Shown here: positions 30,448 to 38,302 of the stretch, piece after piece
Numbering within the stretch: the stretch's first letter is position 1
Layout of the letters: each line of letters starts with the position of its first letter
Assembly (NCBI GenBank): GCA_023266575.1
Contig: JAHFPV010000004.1
Coordinates: 1 to 64,000 of the forward strand
From: Sphingobium sp.
Lineage (GTDB): Bacteria > Pseudomonadota > Alphaproteobacteria > Sphingomonadales > Sphingomonadaceae
DNA length: 64,000 nucleotides
Direction of reading: 5' to 3'
Made by a program: the position numbers and the translations under genes
The notes under the pieces: model-generated
Database searches by the model: none
The model's input: only the letters and a program-made list of their open reading frames with translations
What the model was told of the DNA's origin: nothing

Positions 30448-30464
30448 TTCCGCTATCCCTCCTG

Positions 30465-30498
30465 ACAGGCGCCGGACGGGGTTCGGCGCCTGTTTTTT
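30465..30498 (+). terminator. Intrinsic terminator after hydratase/lyase
   Basis: Ten-bp perfect stem (ACAGGCGCCG 30465-30474, CGGCGCCTGT 30484-30493) with a 9-nt loop, then six T residues. Confidence 0.92.
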
Positions 30499-30526
30499 CA
30501 TATCCGCGATATATCCATATCCGCGA
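30499..30526. repeat. Direct repeat CATATCCGCGA, 17-bp spacing
   Basis: CATATCCGCGA occurs at 30499-30509 and again at 30516-30526, between the terminator and the MetE-like gene. A pair of direct repeats 17 bp apart in a promoter region could bind a dimeric regulator such as the IclR protein encoded two genes downstream; this is inference. Confidence 0.4.
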
Positions 30527-30564
30527 AACTGTGGCAGGATACTCCAAACAGGAGGAGGATCTTC

Positions 30565-31692
30565 ATGCCTATTGCCACCACCCATGTCGGCAGCCTGCCG
30601 CGCGGCGACGCGCTGACGCCGCTGTTGCTGGCCCGCGACAAGGGCGAGCCTTATGACGCGGCGGCGTTCGATACATTGGTGCAGGCCGCCGTGTCGGAGG
30701 CTGTGACCGCGCAGATCGAGGCGGGCGTATCGATCGTCAGCGATGGCGAATTGGGGAAGGTCGGCTATTCGACCTATATGATCGAGCGACTGTCGGGCTT
30801 TGGCGGGCATACCGACCGCAGACCCGCCGCCGATCTCGCCCCTTTGCCGGAGCTGCGGCAGAAGCTGGCGGCAATCATGGGCAGTCAGGATTTCACGCGG
30901 GCGTCCTGCATCGGCCCGGTGCGCAAGGTGACGCTAGAACCGTTGCATGACGATATTCGCCGGTTCAAGGCGGCACTGGCCCCGCATGGCGAGGGCGCGC
31001 GGGCGTTCATGAACGCAGCATCGCCGGGGCTGATCACGGCATTCCAGGTCAATCGCCATTATCCCAGCCATGAAGCCTATCTCGCCGATCTGGTCGATGC
31101 GATGCGGGAGGAATATGAGACGATCGTGGCGGCGGGGTTCGACCTGCAACTCGATTGCCCCGATTTGGCGATGTCGCGGCACACCGGCTATCAGGATGCG
31201 AGCGAGGAAGAGTTCCTCAAGATCGCCGCGGCCAATGTCGACGCTTTGAACGCCGCGACCGCCAATATTCCGCCCGAACGGATGCGGATGCATATTTGCT
31301 GGGGCAATTATGAAGGGCCGCATGATCATGACATTCCGCTGGAAAAGGTGATCGACATCATCCTGCCCGCACGGCCCGCGACGGTCCTGTTCGAGGGGGC
31401 CAATCCCTGCCACGAGCATGAGTGGACGGTGTGGCGCGACGCGGCCATTCCCGATCATAAAATCCTTGCCCCCGGCCTGATCGATACCTGTTCCAACTAT
31501 GTCGAGCATCCCGAACTGATCGCCCAGCGGATCGAGCGTTTCGCCCGGATCGTTGGCAAGGAGCGGGTGATCGGCAGCACCGATTGCGGGTTCGGCACCT
31601 TTGCGGGTTATGGCAAGATCGACCCGGCGGTGACCTGGAAGAAGCTGCGGTCGCTGCGCGCGGGGGCTGATCTGGCGGACGCGCGGCTGTGA
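30565..31692 (+). CDS. MetE-like zinc methyltransferase (cobalamin-independent methionine synthase II family)
   Basis: A 375-residue protein matching only the C-terminal catalytic barrel of MetE, a family that also includes epoxyalkane:coenzyme M transferase. The start motif TTHVGSLPR (residues 5-13) and all zinc ligands are present: His243 and Cys245 (MHICWG), Glu277 (LFEGAN) and Cys341 (TDCGFG). The N-terminal folate-binding half of full MetE is missing, so it is not a normal methionine synthase. It would activate a thiol on zinc for alkyl transfer. Its neighbours (NTF2-fold protein overlapping its stop, IclR regulator, LigM) suggest a role in processing an aromatic, perhaps thiol-dependent demethylation or conjugation. 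Substrate unknown. Confidence 0.78.
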   Translation: MPIATTHVGSLPRGDALTPLLLARDKGEPYDAAAFDTLVQAAVSEAVTAQIEAGVSIVSDGELGKVGYSTYMIERLSGFGGHTDRRPAADLAPLPELRQKLAAIMGSQDFTRASCIGPVRKVTLEPLHDDIRRFKAALAPHGEGARAFMNAASPGLITAFQVNRHYPSHEAYLADLVDAMREEYETIVAAGFDLQLDCPDLAMSRHTGYQDASEEEFLKIAAANVDALNAATANIPPERMRMHICWGNYEGPHDHDIPLEKVIDIILPARPATVLFEGANPCHEHEWTVWRDAAIPDHKILAPGLIDTCSNYVEHPELIAQRIERFARIVGKERVIGSTDCGFGTFAGYGKIDPAVTWKKLRSLRAGADLADARL

Positions 31693-32078
31693 CGGCGGAG
31701 GAGCGACGCGCCATCGAGGCGGATTGCACCCGGCTGGTGGCGCTCTATGCCAATCTGAACGATGCGGGCGACTGGCAGGGCGTGGCGGACCTTTATGTAC
31801 CCGAGGGGCGGATGGCGCGGCCGACGGCACCTGACGATTGGGTCCAGGGGCGTGAGGCGATACTGGCGGCGTTCCTCGCCCGCCCGGCGCGGGTGACGCG
31901 GCATATCTGTTCCAATATCGTGATCGATGTGGTGAGCGCTAGCGAAGCCGTGGGGGAAAGCGCGATGCTGTTGTTCACCGGCGATGGCGCGCCTAAGGTC
32001 GGGTCGTTCCACGACCGCTTCGTCCTGAGCGCGGCGGGATGGCGCTTTGCCGAACGGCGGGGCAGTCTGATTTTCTAG
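31689..32078 (+). CDS. NTF2-fold (SnoaL-like) protein
   Basis: A 129-residue single-domain NTF2-fold protein (CTRLVALYANLNDAGDWQGVADLY at the N-terminus; C-terminal KVGSFHDRFVLSAAGWRF strand pair). It starts with GTG at 31689, which overlaps the stop of the MetE-like gene by 4 nt, so the two are translationally coupled. In aromatic pathways this fold serves as dehydratase, lyase or isomerase, but no catalytic residue can be named with confidence. Confidence 0.72.
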   Translation: MTAEERRAIEADCTRLVALYANLNDAGDWQGVADLYVPEGRMARPTAPDDWVQGREAILAAFLARPARVTRHICSNIVIDVVSASEAVGESAMLLFTGDGAPKVGSFHDRFVLSAAGWRFAERRGSLIF

Positions 32079-32093
32079 GGGAGTTCGCAGCCC

Positions 32094-32855
32094 ATGAATG
32101 GCACCACGCCGTCCACCGTCAAATCGGCGATGCGGACCATCGACATCATCGAATATGTCGTAGCGCGGCCAGCGGGCGTGGTGGCGCAGGAAATTGCCGC
32201 GGGCCTGACCATTCCGGTCAGCAGCCTGTCCTATCTGCTCGCAACGCTGGTGGAGCGGCACTATCTGGCGCGGGAGGGGCGGCGTTACCTGCCCGGCCCG
32301 GCGCTGGCGCGGCTGGCGTCGCCACGCATGGCGCTGTCGCTGGCGGACAAGGTGCGGCCATTGGTCAAATCGCTGCGGACCCAGACCAACGAGACGGCGT
32401 CCTTCTTCGTGCGCGATGGATGGCAGTTGGAGGCGATCGTCACCGAGACGGCGGAACAGTCGCTGCGCTATTCGATCAGCGTCGGGACGCGGATTCCGAT
32501 GCACAGCCTGGCGGCGGGCAAGGCGTTGCTGGCGAGCCTGGCGGATAGCGAGATCGACGCCTATTTTGCGCAGGTGCCGCTGGAGCCGTTCACGCCGCAC
32601 AGCCTGACCGACGAGGCGGCGTTGCGGGCCGAACTCGCCGCGATCCGCGCGTCGGGCGTAGGGCGCACAAGGGAGGAATATACGCCGGGCATCTGTGGCC
32701 TGGGCATAGCGGCGATGGTCGACGGCGTCGCGGTGGGAGCCTTTTCGGTCGCCATCCCCCTGCCCCGCTTCACGCCGGAACTGGAAGCGCGCGCGGTGGC
32801 GCGGCTGGAGCAGGCGGTCGAGTTGTTTGCGGCGGCTGAGCTGGGGGCAGCGTAG
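32094..32855 (+). CDS. IclR-family transcriptional regulator
   Basis: A 253-residue IclR-type regulator: N-terminal winged helix (residues 8-70, with VVAQEIAAGLTIPVSSLSYLL) and C-terminal effector domain (residues 85-250) with the family segment HSLAAGKALLA and the TREEYTPGICGLG ligand-site region. It follows the NTF2-fold gene by 15 nt, so it is likely the last gene of the MetE-like operon, convergent with ligM. As I recall, in Sphingobium an IclR-type regulator controls syringate/vanillate demethylation genes, so control of this block or of ligM is plausible. Confidence 0.85.
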   Translation: MNGTTPSTVKSAMRTIDIIEYVVARPAGVVAQEIAAGLTIPVSSLSYLLATLVERHYLAREGRRYLPGPALARLASPRMALSLADKVRPLVKSLRTQTNETASFFVRDGWQLEAIVTETAEQSLRYSISVGTRIPMHSLAAGKALLASLADSEIDAYFAQVPLEPFTPHSLTDEAALRAELAAIRASGVGRTREEYTPGICGLGIAAMVDGVAVGAFSVAIPLPRFTPELEARAVARLEQAVELFAAAELGAA

Positions 32856-32910
32856 CTAAGGTCAGGATCCGTTGGCGCTACTTTGACGCACAACCGCAAG
32901 CCTTGCGTGA

Positions 32911-32940
32911 ATGGATCCCGGATCAGGTCCGGGATGACGG
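32911..32940. repeat. Intergenic palindrome, proteobacterial repeat type
   Basis: ATCCCGGA (32915-32922) and TCCGGGAT (32928-32935) around TCAGG, within GATCCCGGATCAGGTCCGGG. This sequence is a very common dispersed intergenic element in alphaproteobacteria. It lies between the convergent IclR and ligM genes. Confidence 0.65.
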
Positions 32941-32991
32941 AAGGGAGAGACGGCATTTTAGGATGATGATGGCGCACCTCAACCCAACGAA

Positions 32992-33021
32992 AACGGGGGA
33001 CGCCTTTCGGCATCCCCCGTT
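32992..33021 (-). terminator. Intrinsic terminator of ligM
   Basis: Thirteen-position stem (AACGGGGGA at 32992-33000 continuing to 33004; pairing segment 33009-33021) with one mismatch and a 4-nt loop, 22 nt after the ligM stop. In the transcribed direction it is followed by a short T-containing tail. Confidence 0.75.
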
Positions 33022-33042
33022 CCTCCCGCTCAGGGATCGTGA

Positions 33043-34443
33043 TCAGGCCTTTTTGGTGCGCCAACCGTCGGCATAATTGTCGCGGGCGGCTTCCGAGTAA
33101 GGGACCGAGGAGACGATCGCCTTGATTTCGGTCTGGACGTGACGTTCGACGGTCGGCTTGGACGTGCCGCCATTGGGTTCGCCCCACAGCAGGGTCACTT
33201 CGGTGCCGGGTTCGGCATATTCAGCGTCGACCATCGCCAGCGCCAGGAAGCGGCCGGCGTTGATGGTGTAGCCGATCCAGGTGGACAGGCCGATGGTCTT
33301 GCCGTCCTTCAGCACTGCGTCATAGGGGTGCATACAATAGACCGCGCTGGGGAATTCCAGGAACTTGGCCTTGTCGCCGGTCTGGAGCATCGAGCTCATG
33401 ACGCGAACGATATCTTCATTGTCGAGGGCCAGCGTCACCTTCTGGCGGTGGGGCTGATCCTTGACCTTTTCCAGCGCTTCGCGGCCGATGAAATCATGGT
33501 CGAACTTGACCATGATGCCGTAGCCCAACTCCCACGGGTTGAGATAATAATCCTCGATATTGTCGGAGACGAAGCTGCCGCCGAGCGAGCACATGCCTTC
33601 ATAGGATTTGGCAGGCAGCCATTCGCGGAACGCCTTGGAACCTTCACCGGTATAGGTGGCGGGCAGCGGCGACGGGATCCAGCCGGATTCCAGCGTGTTG
33701 GACGAATAGGTACGGCCACCGCACAGGGTGAGGCCATAATCCTTGCCCGCTTCAATGAGCGCGTTGCGGACGGTGTCATAATCCTTCCAGGGACCAAACA
33801 GCTCGTAGCCCGGCTGACCGGCCATGCCGTGGCGCAGCGCGCGCACTTCGACGCCCGCGATCATGATCGGCGCCATGTGGAAGAATTTAAGGTCCGGCGG
33901 GGTCTGGCCCATCGCCTTTTCCAGCACGGGCATGGCGTTTGGCCCCTGCAGCTGGAAGCGATAGTTGCGGCGATAGCCCTGCTGGTCAAGCGGACGGGCG
34001 GCGGTGCGTTCGTCGCGTTCGACCTTCACATCCCACTTGCCGGTCGAGGCCCAATATTCGACCCATTCGATCGAGGGGGCGCGGCCGACCAGCTCGAACT
34101 TTTCTTCTTCCAGATAGAAGAGGATGACGTCGCCGATGACATAGCCTTCGGGCGTGACGGGGGCAAACTGCTTGGCGCGGTTCGGCACGAAGCCCTTGAA
34201 GCTGTTGGGGGCGAGATAGGCGAGCATGTCGAACGCGCCGGGGCCGGTGACGAGCAGGTCGACCATGTGGAAGCTCTGGTTGAACAGGACCGAGCTTTCC
34301 GCCCAGCTGCGCTGTTCGTCGCGCCAGTTGCTATATTCGCCCGGAACGCCCGGATAGGCGTTGGGGCCGACCTGCTGGTTGCGCAGGAATTCGACGATGT
34401 CGCCCTTTTCATCGAGCAGTTGTTGCAGGGACTTGTCGGTCAT
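33043..34443 (-). CDS. ligM: Tetrahydrofolate-dependent aromatic O-demethylase (LigM type)
   Basis: A 466-residue cytoplasmic protein of the GcvT/aminomethyltransferase fold. LigM moves the methyl group of vanillate (and 3-O-methylgallate) to tetrahydrofolate, giving protocatechuate (or gallate) and 5-methyl-THF. The length matches LigM (about 470) rather than the longer syringate demethylase DesA (about 560). Family segments seen include YELFGPWKDYD and TYSSNTLESGWIPSPL. It begins directly after the hydrolase stop (TGA then ATG) with GGAGAGG inside the hydrolase end as ribosome-binding site. Transcribed away from the metF operon, which supplies THF recycling, a strong contextual confirmation. 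Confidence 0.9.
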   Translation of the reverse strand: MTDKSLQQLLDEKGDIVEFLRNQQVGPNAYPGVPGEYSNWRDEQRSWAESSVLFNQSFHMVDLLVTGPGAFDMLAYLAPNSFKGFVPNRAKQFAPVTPEGYVIGDVILFYLEEEKFELVGRAPSIEWVEYWASTGKWDVKVERDERTAARPLDQQGYRRNYRFQLQGPNAMPVLEKAMGQTPPDLKFFHMAPIMIAGVEVRALRHGMAGQPGYELFGPWKDYDTVRNALIEAGKDYGLTLCGGRTYSSNTLESGWIPSPLPATYTGEGSKAFREWLPAKSYEGMCSLGGSFVSDNIEDYYLNPWELGYGIMVKFDHDFIGREALEKVKDQPHRQKVTLALDNEDIVRVMSSMLQTGDKAKFLEFPSAVYCMHPYDAVLKDGKTIGLSTWIGYTINAGRFLALAMVDAEYAEPGTEVTLLWGEPNGGTSKPTVERHVQTEIKAIVSSVPYSEAARDNYADGWRTKKA

Positions 34444-35217
34444 TCAAACCTCTCCTTTGGCATGATTGGAAATGTTAGTAAAATCGGGTGCAGCGGGGAT
34501 GGCGAGCCATTCCCCGACCAACTTGTTGAAAGCCTGTGGCGCTTCGGCGGGCATCATATGGCCCGCGCCTTCGACAATGCGCAGCTGCGCGCCGGGAATG
34601 GCAGCGACGATCGCTTCATGCTGGGCGACAGGGGACCATTGGTCCTGGCGTCCGACCATCGCGACCGTCGGGCAGGCGATGGTCGGTAGCAGCGCATCGA
34701 CCGAAGGACGGCCCAGCAGCGCCTCTATCTGCGCCTCAAACACGGGCAGACCCGCCGAGACGGCCATAGCGTAGAGGCTGTCCATCAGGGGTTCGTTGCG
34801 CAAGCCCGCAAAGCCGACCATCGGCGGCAGCCAGCGTGCGACCAGCGCGGCCATGCCCTGTTCGCGACCAATGTCGCGCAGCGCATAGCGCGCTTCGCGT
34901 TCGCCGGGTTTCGGGCTGTGGACGCCGGTGTCGACCAGCGCGAGTCGCTCGACCCGTTCGGGTGCCTTGCGCACAAGCTCCAGCGCTATGCGCGCGCCCA
35001 TGGAATGACCGAGTAGCGAGACGCGCGCGGGCATCCGCGCCAGCGCATAGTCGGCCATCGCCTCCATCCGGTCGCACCCGGCGTAAAAGCCGTCAATCAC
35101 CTGAGCTGCGGGGAAAGCAGCGACCAGTTCAGCGAACATGCGCGAATCGCACATCAACCCCGGAAGGATGATGAGCGGCGCGGCTTGGCTGCCCTGATCG
35201 GATGTTTTCGTATCCAT
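34444..35217 (-). CDS. Alpha/beta hydrolase
   Basis: Hydrolase of 257 residues with the nucleophile elbow GHSMG (LLGHSMGARIALEL) and a C-terminal His in GAGHMMPAEAP. It resembles the 3-oxoadipate enol-lactonase/meta-cleavage hydrolase branch. ATG at 35217 gives the expected N-terminus before the first strand (APLIILPGLM); no good ribosome-binding site is seen. Its stop is directly adjacent to the ligM start, so both are cotranscribed. Possible roles: hydrolysis of an aromatic ester or lactone feeding vanillate to LigM. Specific substrate unknown. Confidence 0.75.
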   Translation of the reverse strand: MDTKTSDQGSQAAPLIILPGLMCDSRMFAELVAAFPAAQVIDGFYAGCDRMEAMADYALARMPARVSLLGHSMGARIALELVRKAPERVERLALVDTGVHSPKPGEREARYALRDIGREQGMAALVARWLPPMVGFAGLRNEPLMDSLYAMAVSAGLPVFEAQIEALLGRPSVDALLPTIACPTVAMVGRQDQWSPVAQHEAIVAAIPGAQLRIVEGAGHMMPAEAPQAFNKLVGEWLAIPAAPDFTNISNHAKGEV

Positions 35218-35230
35218 GAAGTTTTCATCT

Positions 35231-35243
35231 ATACGAATGTTTA
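35231..35243. promoter_or_regulatory. Degenerate copy of the TAACGAATGTTA motif
   Basis: ATACGAATGTTTA shares the 9-bp core ACGAATGTT (35233-35241) with sites B and C but has lost the outer TA/TA pairs. It lies 14 nt upstream of the hydrolase-ligM operon and about 90 nt from metF. It may be a weak site or chance. Confidence 0.3.
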
Positions 35244-35333
35244 CGGATAGGCTAGGGGAAAAATGCGCCGGGGAGAGGCACGCCGCATTCGTCATGCGGG
35301 CCACCCCTGATCGAATGCTACCGGGAGAGAGAC

Positions 35334-36203
35334 ATGAGCCTGCCGTCGATCCATCCGAACTGGGATTTGCCGCCAAAGGGCATGACCGATGGCTATTCGC
35401 TGGAAATCACGGCGAAAGACATTGACGCACTGCGCGAGGCCGCGCCCGCCATGGCCCCTGAAACCCCGGTCGCCGTCACCTTCCTGCCCGGCGAATCGCT
35501 GGAGGCGCGGATCGAGGCGGCGCGGACGGTGCGGGCGCTGGGTTTTGAACCGATGCCACATTTTTCCGCCCGCCGCCTGGAGTCGGGCGATGATTTCGAG
35601 GCCTATCTGGCCGCCGTGGTGCGGGAGGCGGGCGTCACCCGCTGCTTCATCATTGCGGGCGATCCGCCCGAAGCCGCCGGTCCCTATACAGACAGCATGT
35701 CGCTGATCCGCACCGGGGCATTCGAGCGGGCGGGGATCAAGGCGATCGGCATTGGGGGGCATCCCGAAGGCCATCCCAATATGACGCCTGACCAATGTTT
35801 CGACATATTGATCGCCAAATGCGCGGAGATTGAAGCGCGCGGCATGGCCCCGCTGATCGTCACCCAATTCAGTTTCGACGCGGCGCCGGTGCTGTCCTGG
35901 CTGGCAGAGTTGCGCACACGCGGCATAAATGCGCCGGTGCGGATCGGCATTCCCGGCCCTGCGGGGATCAAGACGCTGATGCGCTTTGCCGCGCGCTGTG
36001 GCGTGGGGGCGTCCGCGTCGGTGCTGACCAAATATGGCATTTCGATCACCAAGCTGATCGGCACCGCTGGTCCCGACAAGCTGATCGACGCCCTTGGCAA
36101 AGGGCTGGGAAGCCAGCATGGCAAGGTGCGACTGCATTTCTATCCATTTGGCGGCCTCGCCCGCACGGTCGAATGGATCAACGATTATACAACAAGCCGC
36201 TAA
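35334..36203 (+). CDS. metF: Methylenetetrahydrofolate reductase (MetF-like)
   Basis: FAD-binding TIM-barrel enzyme of 289 residues. It interconverts 5-methyl-THF and 5,10-methylene-THF; next to LigM it would run in the oxidative direction to recycle the methyl group. Family features: EITAKDI N-terminal segment with catalytic Glu, [18 protein letters not shown] and GGHPEGHPN (substrate/FAD loop). GGGAGAGAG before 35334 is the ribosome-binding site. First gene of metF-purU-folD-folB, divergent from hydrolase-ligM. It is more diverged than housekeeping MetF (GHPEGH is retained), consistent with a dedicated catabolic copy, as in the SYK-6 ligM cluster. Confidence 0.87.
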   Translation: MSLPSIHPNWDLPPKGMTDGYSLEITAKDIDALREAAPAMAPETPVAVTFLPGESLEARIEAARTVRALGFEPMPHFSARRLESGDDFEAYLAAVVREAGVTRCFIIAGDPPEAAGPYTDSMSLIRTGAFERAGIKAIGIGGHPEGHPNMTPDQCFDILIAKCAEIEARGMAPLIVTQFSFDAAPVLSWLAELRTRGINAPVRIGIPGPAGIKTLMRFAARCGVGASASVLTKYGISITKLIGTAGPDKLIDALGKGLGSQHGKVRLHFYPFGGLARTVEWINDYTTSR

Positions 36204-36232
36204 AGGCGGCGCGACTTGAGCGGAGAAGCGAT

Positions 36233-37087
36233 GTGACCGAGATTTGCACCCTGACCCTGCAATGCGACGACCGGCCCGGCCTGGTGGCCGATGTTGCCGG
36301 CTTTCTGGCGCAGCAGGGCGGCAATATTACCGACGCCCAGCAGTTTAACGACAAGCTGACCGACCGTTTCTTCATGCGGGTGGAGTTTGAGGCGGCGGAC
36401 GACAGCGTCGACGGGCTGCGCGCGGCCTTTACCAATGTGGCGCAGAAGCGCGGTATGGAATGGAGCCTGCGTCGCCGCAGCGAGCGGCAGAAGGTGCTGC
36501 TGCTGGTCAGCAAATTCGACCATTGCCTGGGCGACCTGCTCTATCGCTGGCGGATCGGCGAGCTGGACATGGATGTGGTGGGCATCATCTGCAACCATCC
36601 GCGCGAGGCGCTGACCATATCGCTGATCGGCAATGTCCCCTTCCACCATCTGCCGGTGACGAAGGACACGAAGGCCGAGCAGGAAGCACGGATCAAGGCG
36701 ATCGTTGACGAGACCGGCGCGGACCTGATCGTGCTGGCGCGCTACATGCAGATTTTGAGCGACGATCTGGCCGGGTTCGTGTCCGGCCGCTGCATCAATA
36801 TCCATCACAGCTTCCTGCCCGGCTTCAAGGGCGCCAAGCCCTATCATCAGGCGCATGAGCGGGGGGTCAAGATGATCGGCGCGACGGCGCATTATGTAAC
36901 CGCGGACCTGGATGAAGGGCCGATCATCCATCAGGATGTCGAGGCGATCGGCCATGCCGACACGCCTGACGATCTGGTGCGCAAGGGTCGCGACATTGAA
37001 CGACGGGTGCTGGCGACAGCCGTGCAGCATCATTTGCAGGGCCGGGTGTTCCTGAACGGCGCGCGCACCGTCGTCTTCAAGGCCTGA
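36233..37087 (+). CDS. purU: Formyltetrahydrofolate deformylase
   Basis: A 284-residue enzyme that hydrolyses 10-formyl-THF to formate and THF. It has an N-terminal ACT domain ([15 protein letters not shown], about residues 11-25) and a C-terminal formyl-transferase fold with the catalytic Asn/His/Asp set in [19 protein letters not shown] and the [10 protein letters not shown] segment. Start is GTG 36233 with GGAGAAG upstream; it follows metF by 29 nt and precedes folD by 2 nt. Here PurU would be the last step that frees THF for LigM and releases the methoxyl carbon as formate. Confidence 0.9.
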   Translation: MTEICTLTLQCDDRPGLVADVAGFLAQQGGNITDAQQFNDKLTDRFFMRVEFEAADDSVDGLRAAFTNVAQKRGMEWSLRRRSERQKVLLLVSKFDHCLGDLLYRWRIGELDMDVVGIICNHPREALTISLIGNVPFHHLPVTKDTKAEQEARIKAIVDETGADLIVLARYMQILSDDLAGFVSGRCINIHHSFLPGFKGAKPYHQAHERGVKMIGATAHYVTADLDEGPIIHQDVEAIGHADTPDDLVRKGRDIERRVLATAVQHHLQGRVFLNGARTVVFKA

Positions 37088-37089
37088 CC

Positions 37090-37953
37090 ATGGCGCAGGT
37101 CATTGACGGGCGCGCGATGGCGCGCGCCCTGTCGGACGAGACCGCCGCGCGGGTGGCGGCGCTGGTCGAACGAACCGGCCAGCCCCCCGCGCTGGCGGTG
37201 GTGCTGGTCGGCGACGATCCGGCGAGTCATGTCTATGTGCGCCGCAAGATCAGCGAATGTCGGCGCGTGGGAATCACGTCCATCGAGCATCGGTTGCCGG
37301 TCGATTGCCCGCAGGCCGAGTTGCTGGCGCTGATCGACACGCTGAACGCGGATACCGCGGTGCATGGCATATTGATCCAGCTGCCGCTGCCCGCCGGGAT
37401 CGATGCGGCGCTGGTGCTGGACCGGATCGACCCGGCCAAGGATGTGGACGGATTTCACCCGGTCAATGTTGGGCGATTGTCCACGGGGACCGGCGGGCTG
37501 GTGCCCTGCACGCCATTGGGGATCATGAAGCTGCTCGATAGCGTGATCGACGATTATCGCGGATTGAACGCGGTAGTGATCGGCAAGTCGAATATCGTGG
37601 GCAAGCCGGTCGCCATGCTGTTGCTGGAGCGGGAGGCGACCGTGACTGTCACCCATATCGAAACGCTGGACCTGCCCGATATTGCGCGTAAGGCCGACAT
37701 CATCGTCGCGGCCGCAGGGGCGCCGCATCTGGTGCGGGGCTATTGGGTCCGGCCCGGCGCGATCGTGATCGACGTCGGCATCAATCGCGTCACCCAGGGT
37801 GACAATAGCACGCATATCATCGGCGATTGCGCTACCCATGAACTCGACCATGCCAAGGCGGTGACGCCGGTGCCGGGCGGGGTCGGCCCCATGACCATCG
37901 CCTGCCTGCTCAGCAACACCGTGCTGGCAGCCGAAAGGAGCCAAGATGCCTGA
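37090..37953 (+). CDS. folD: Methylenetetrahydrofolate dehydrogenase/cyclohydrolase
   Basis: Bifunctional FolD (287 residues): oxidises 5,10-methylene-THF and hydrolyses the methenyl form to 10-formyl-THF. Signature segments are YVRRKISECRRVGI with the catalytic Lys of the family, LIQLPLP, DKDVDGFHPVN-type loop (here KDVDGFHPVNVG), PCTPLG and the NADP site GKSNIVGKP. It links MetF and PurU in the same operon; its end overlaps folB by 8 nt. A second, housekeeping folD probably exists elsewhere; this copy is dedicated to demethylation by context. Confidence 0.92.
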   Translation: MAQVIDGRAMARALSDETAARVAALVERTGQPPALAVVLVGDDPASHVYVRRKISECRRVGITSIEHRLPVDCPQAELLALIDTLNADTAVHGILIQLPLPAGIDAALVLDRIDPAKDVDGFHPVNVGRLSTGTGGLVPCTPLGIMKLLDSVIDDYRGLNAVVIGKSNIVGKPVAMLLLEREATVTVTHIETLDLPDIARKADIIVAAAGAPHLVRGYWVRPGAIVIDVGINRVTQGDNSTHIIGDCATHELDHAKAVTPVPGGVGPMTIACLLSNTVLAAERSQDA

Positions 37954-38302
37954 GACGATCTGCACCACCCGCGTGAAGGTGCGCGACCTGCCCCTGCTGG
38001 CTGACATCGGCATCAATCCCGACGAGATTGGCCGTCGCCAGCCGCTGGTGATCTCGGTCGATCTGCTGCTGTCCGCCGACCGGGTGGACGGGATTGGCGA
38101 CACGGTCGATTATCGCAAGGTCGCGCAGGCGGCCGAGGATCTGGCTTTGGTCCATATCCCGCTGATCGAGACATTCGCGCAGAAACTGGGCGAGCGCTGC
38201 CTGGACTTTGCCTGCGTGGTCGAGGCGCGGATCAGCGTGGACAAGCCGTTCGCGCTGACCCGCGGGCTGGCGGGGGTCGAGGTGACGGTGCGGCGGGACT
38301 AA
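37946..38302 (+). CDS. folB: Dihydroneopterin aldolase-like protein
   Basis: A 118-residue member of the FolB/dihydroneopterin aldolase family of folate synthesis. Seen: LPLLADIGINPDEIG N-terminal strand, DTVDYRKVAQ and the LIETFAQKLGERCL helix with the conserved Glu, and the VDKPFAL strand. Last gene of the metF-purU-folD operon (8-nt overlap). It could raise the folate pool needed for high-flux demethylation. Its stop overlaps by 4 nt the stop of the convergent MFS gene. Confidence 0.85.
   Translation: MPETICTTRVKVRDLPLLADIGINPDEIGRRQPLVISVDLLLSADRVDGIGDTVDYRKVAQAAEDLALVHIPLIETFAQKLGERCLDFACVVEARISVDKPFALTRGLAGVEVTVRRD

Noticed and set aside
33043..34443. Syringate O-demethylase DesA as an alternative to LigM
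   Set aside because: The protein is about 100 residues shorter than DesA and near the LigM length; substrate overlap cannot be excluded.
33139..34689. 516-codon plus-strand frame opposite ligM
   Set aside because: Spans the ligM/hydrolase junction with no domain or start signal; ligM on the other strand is certain.
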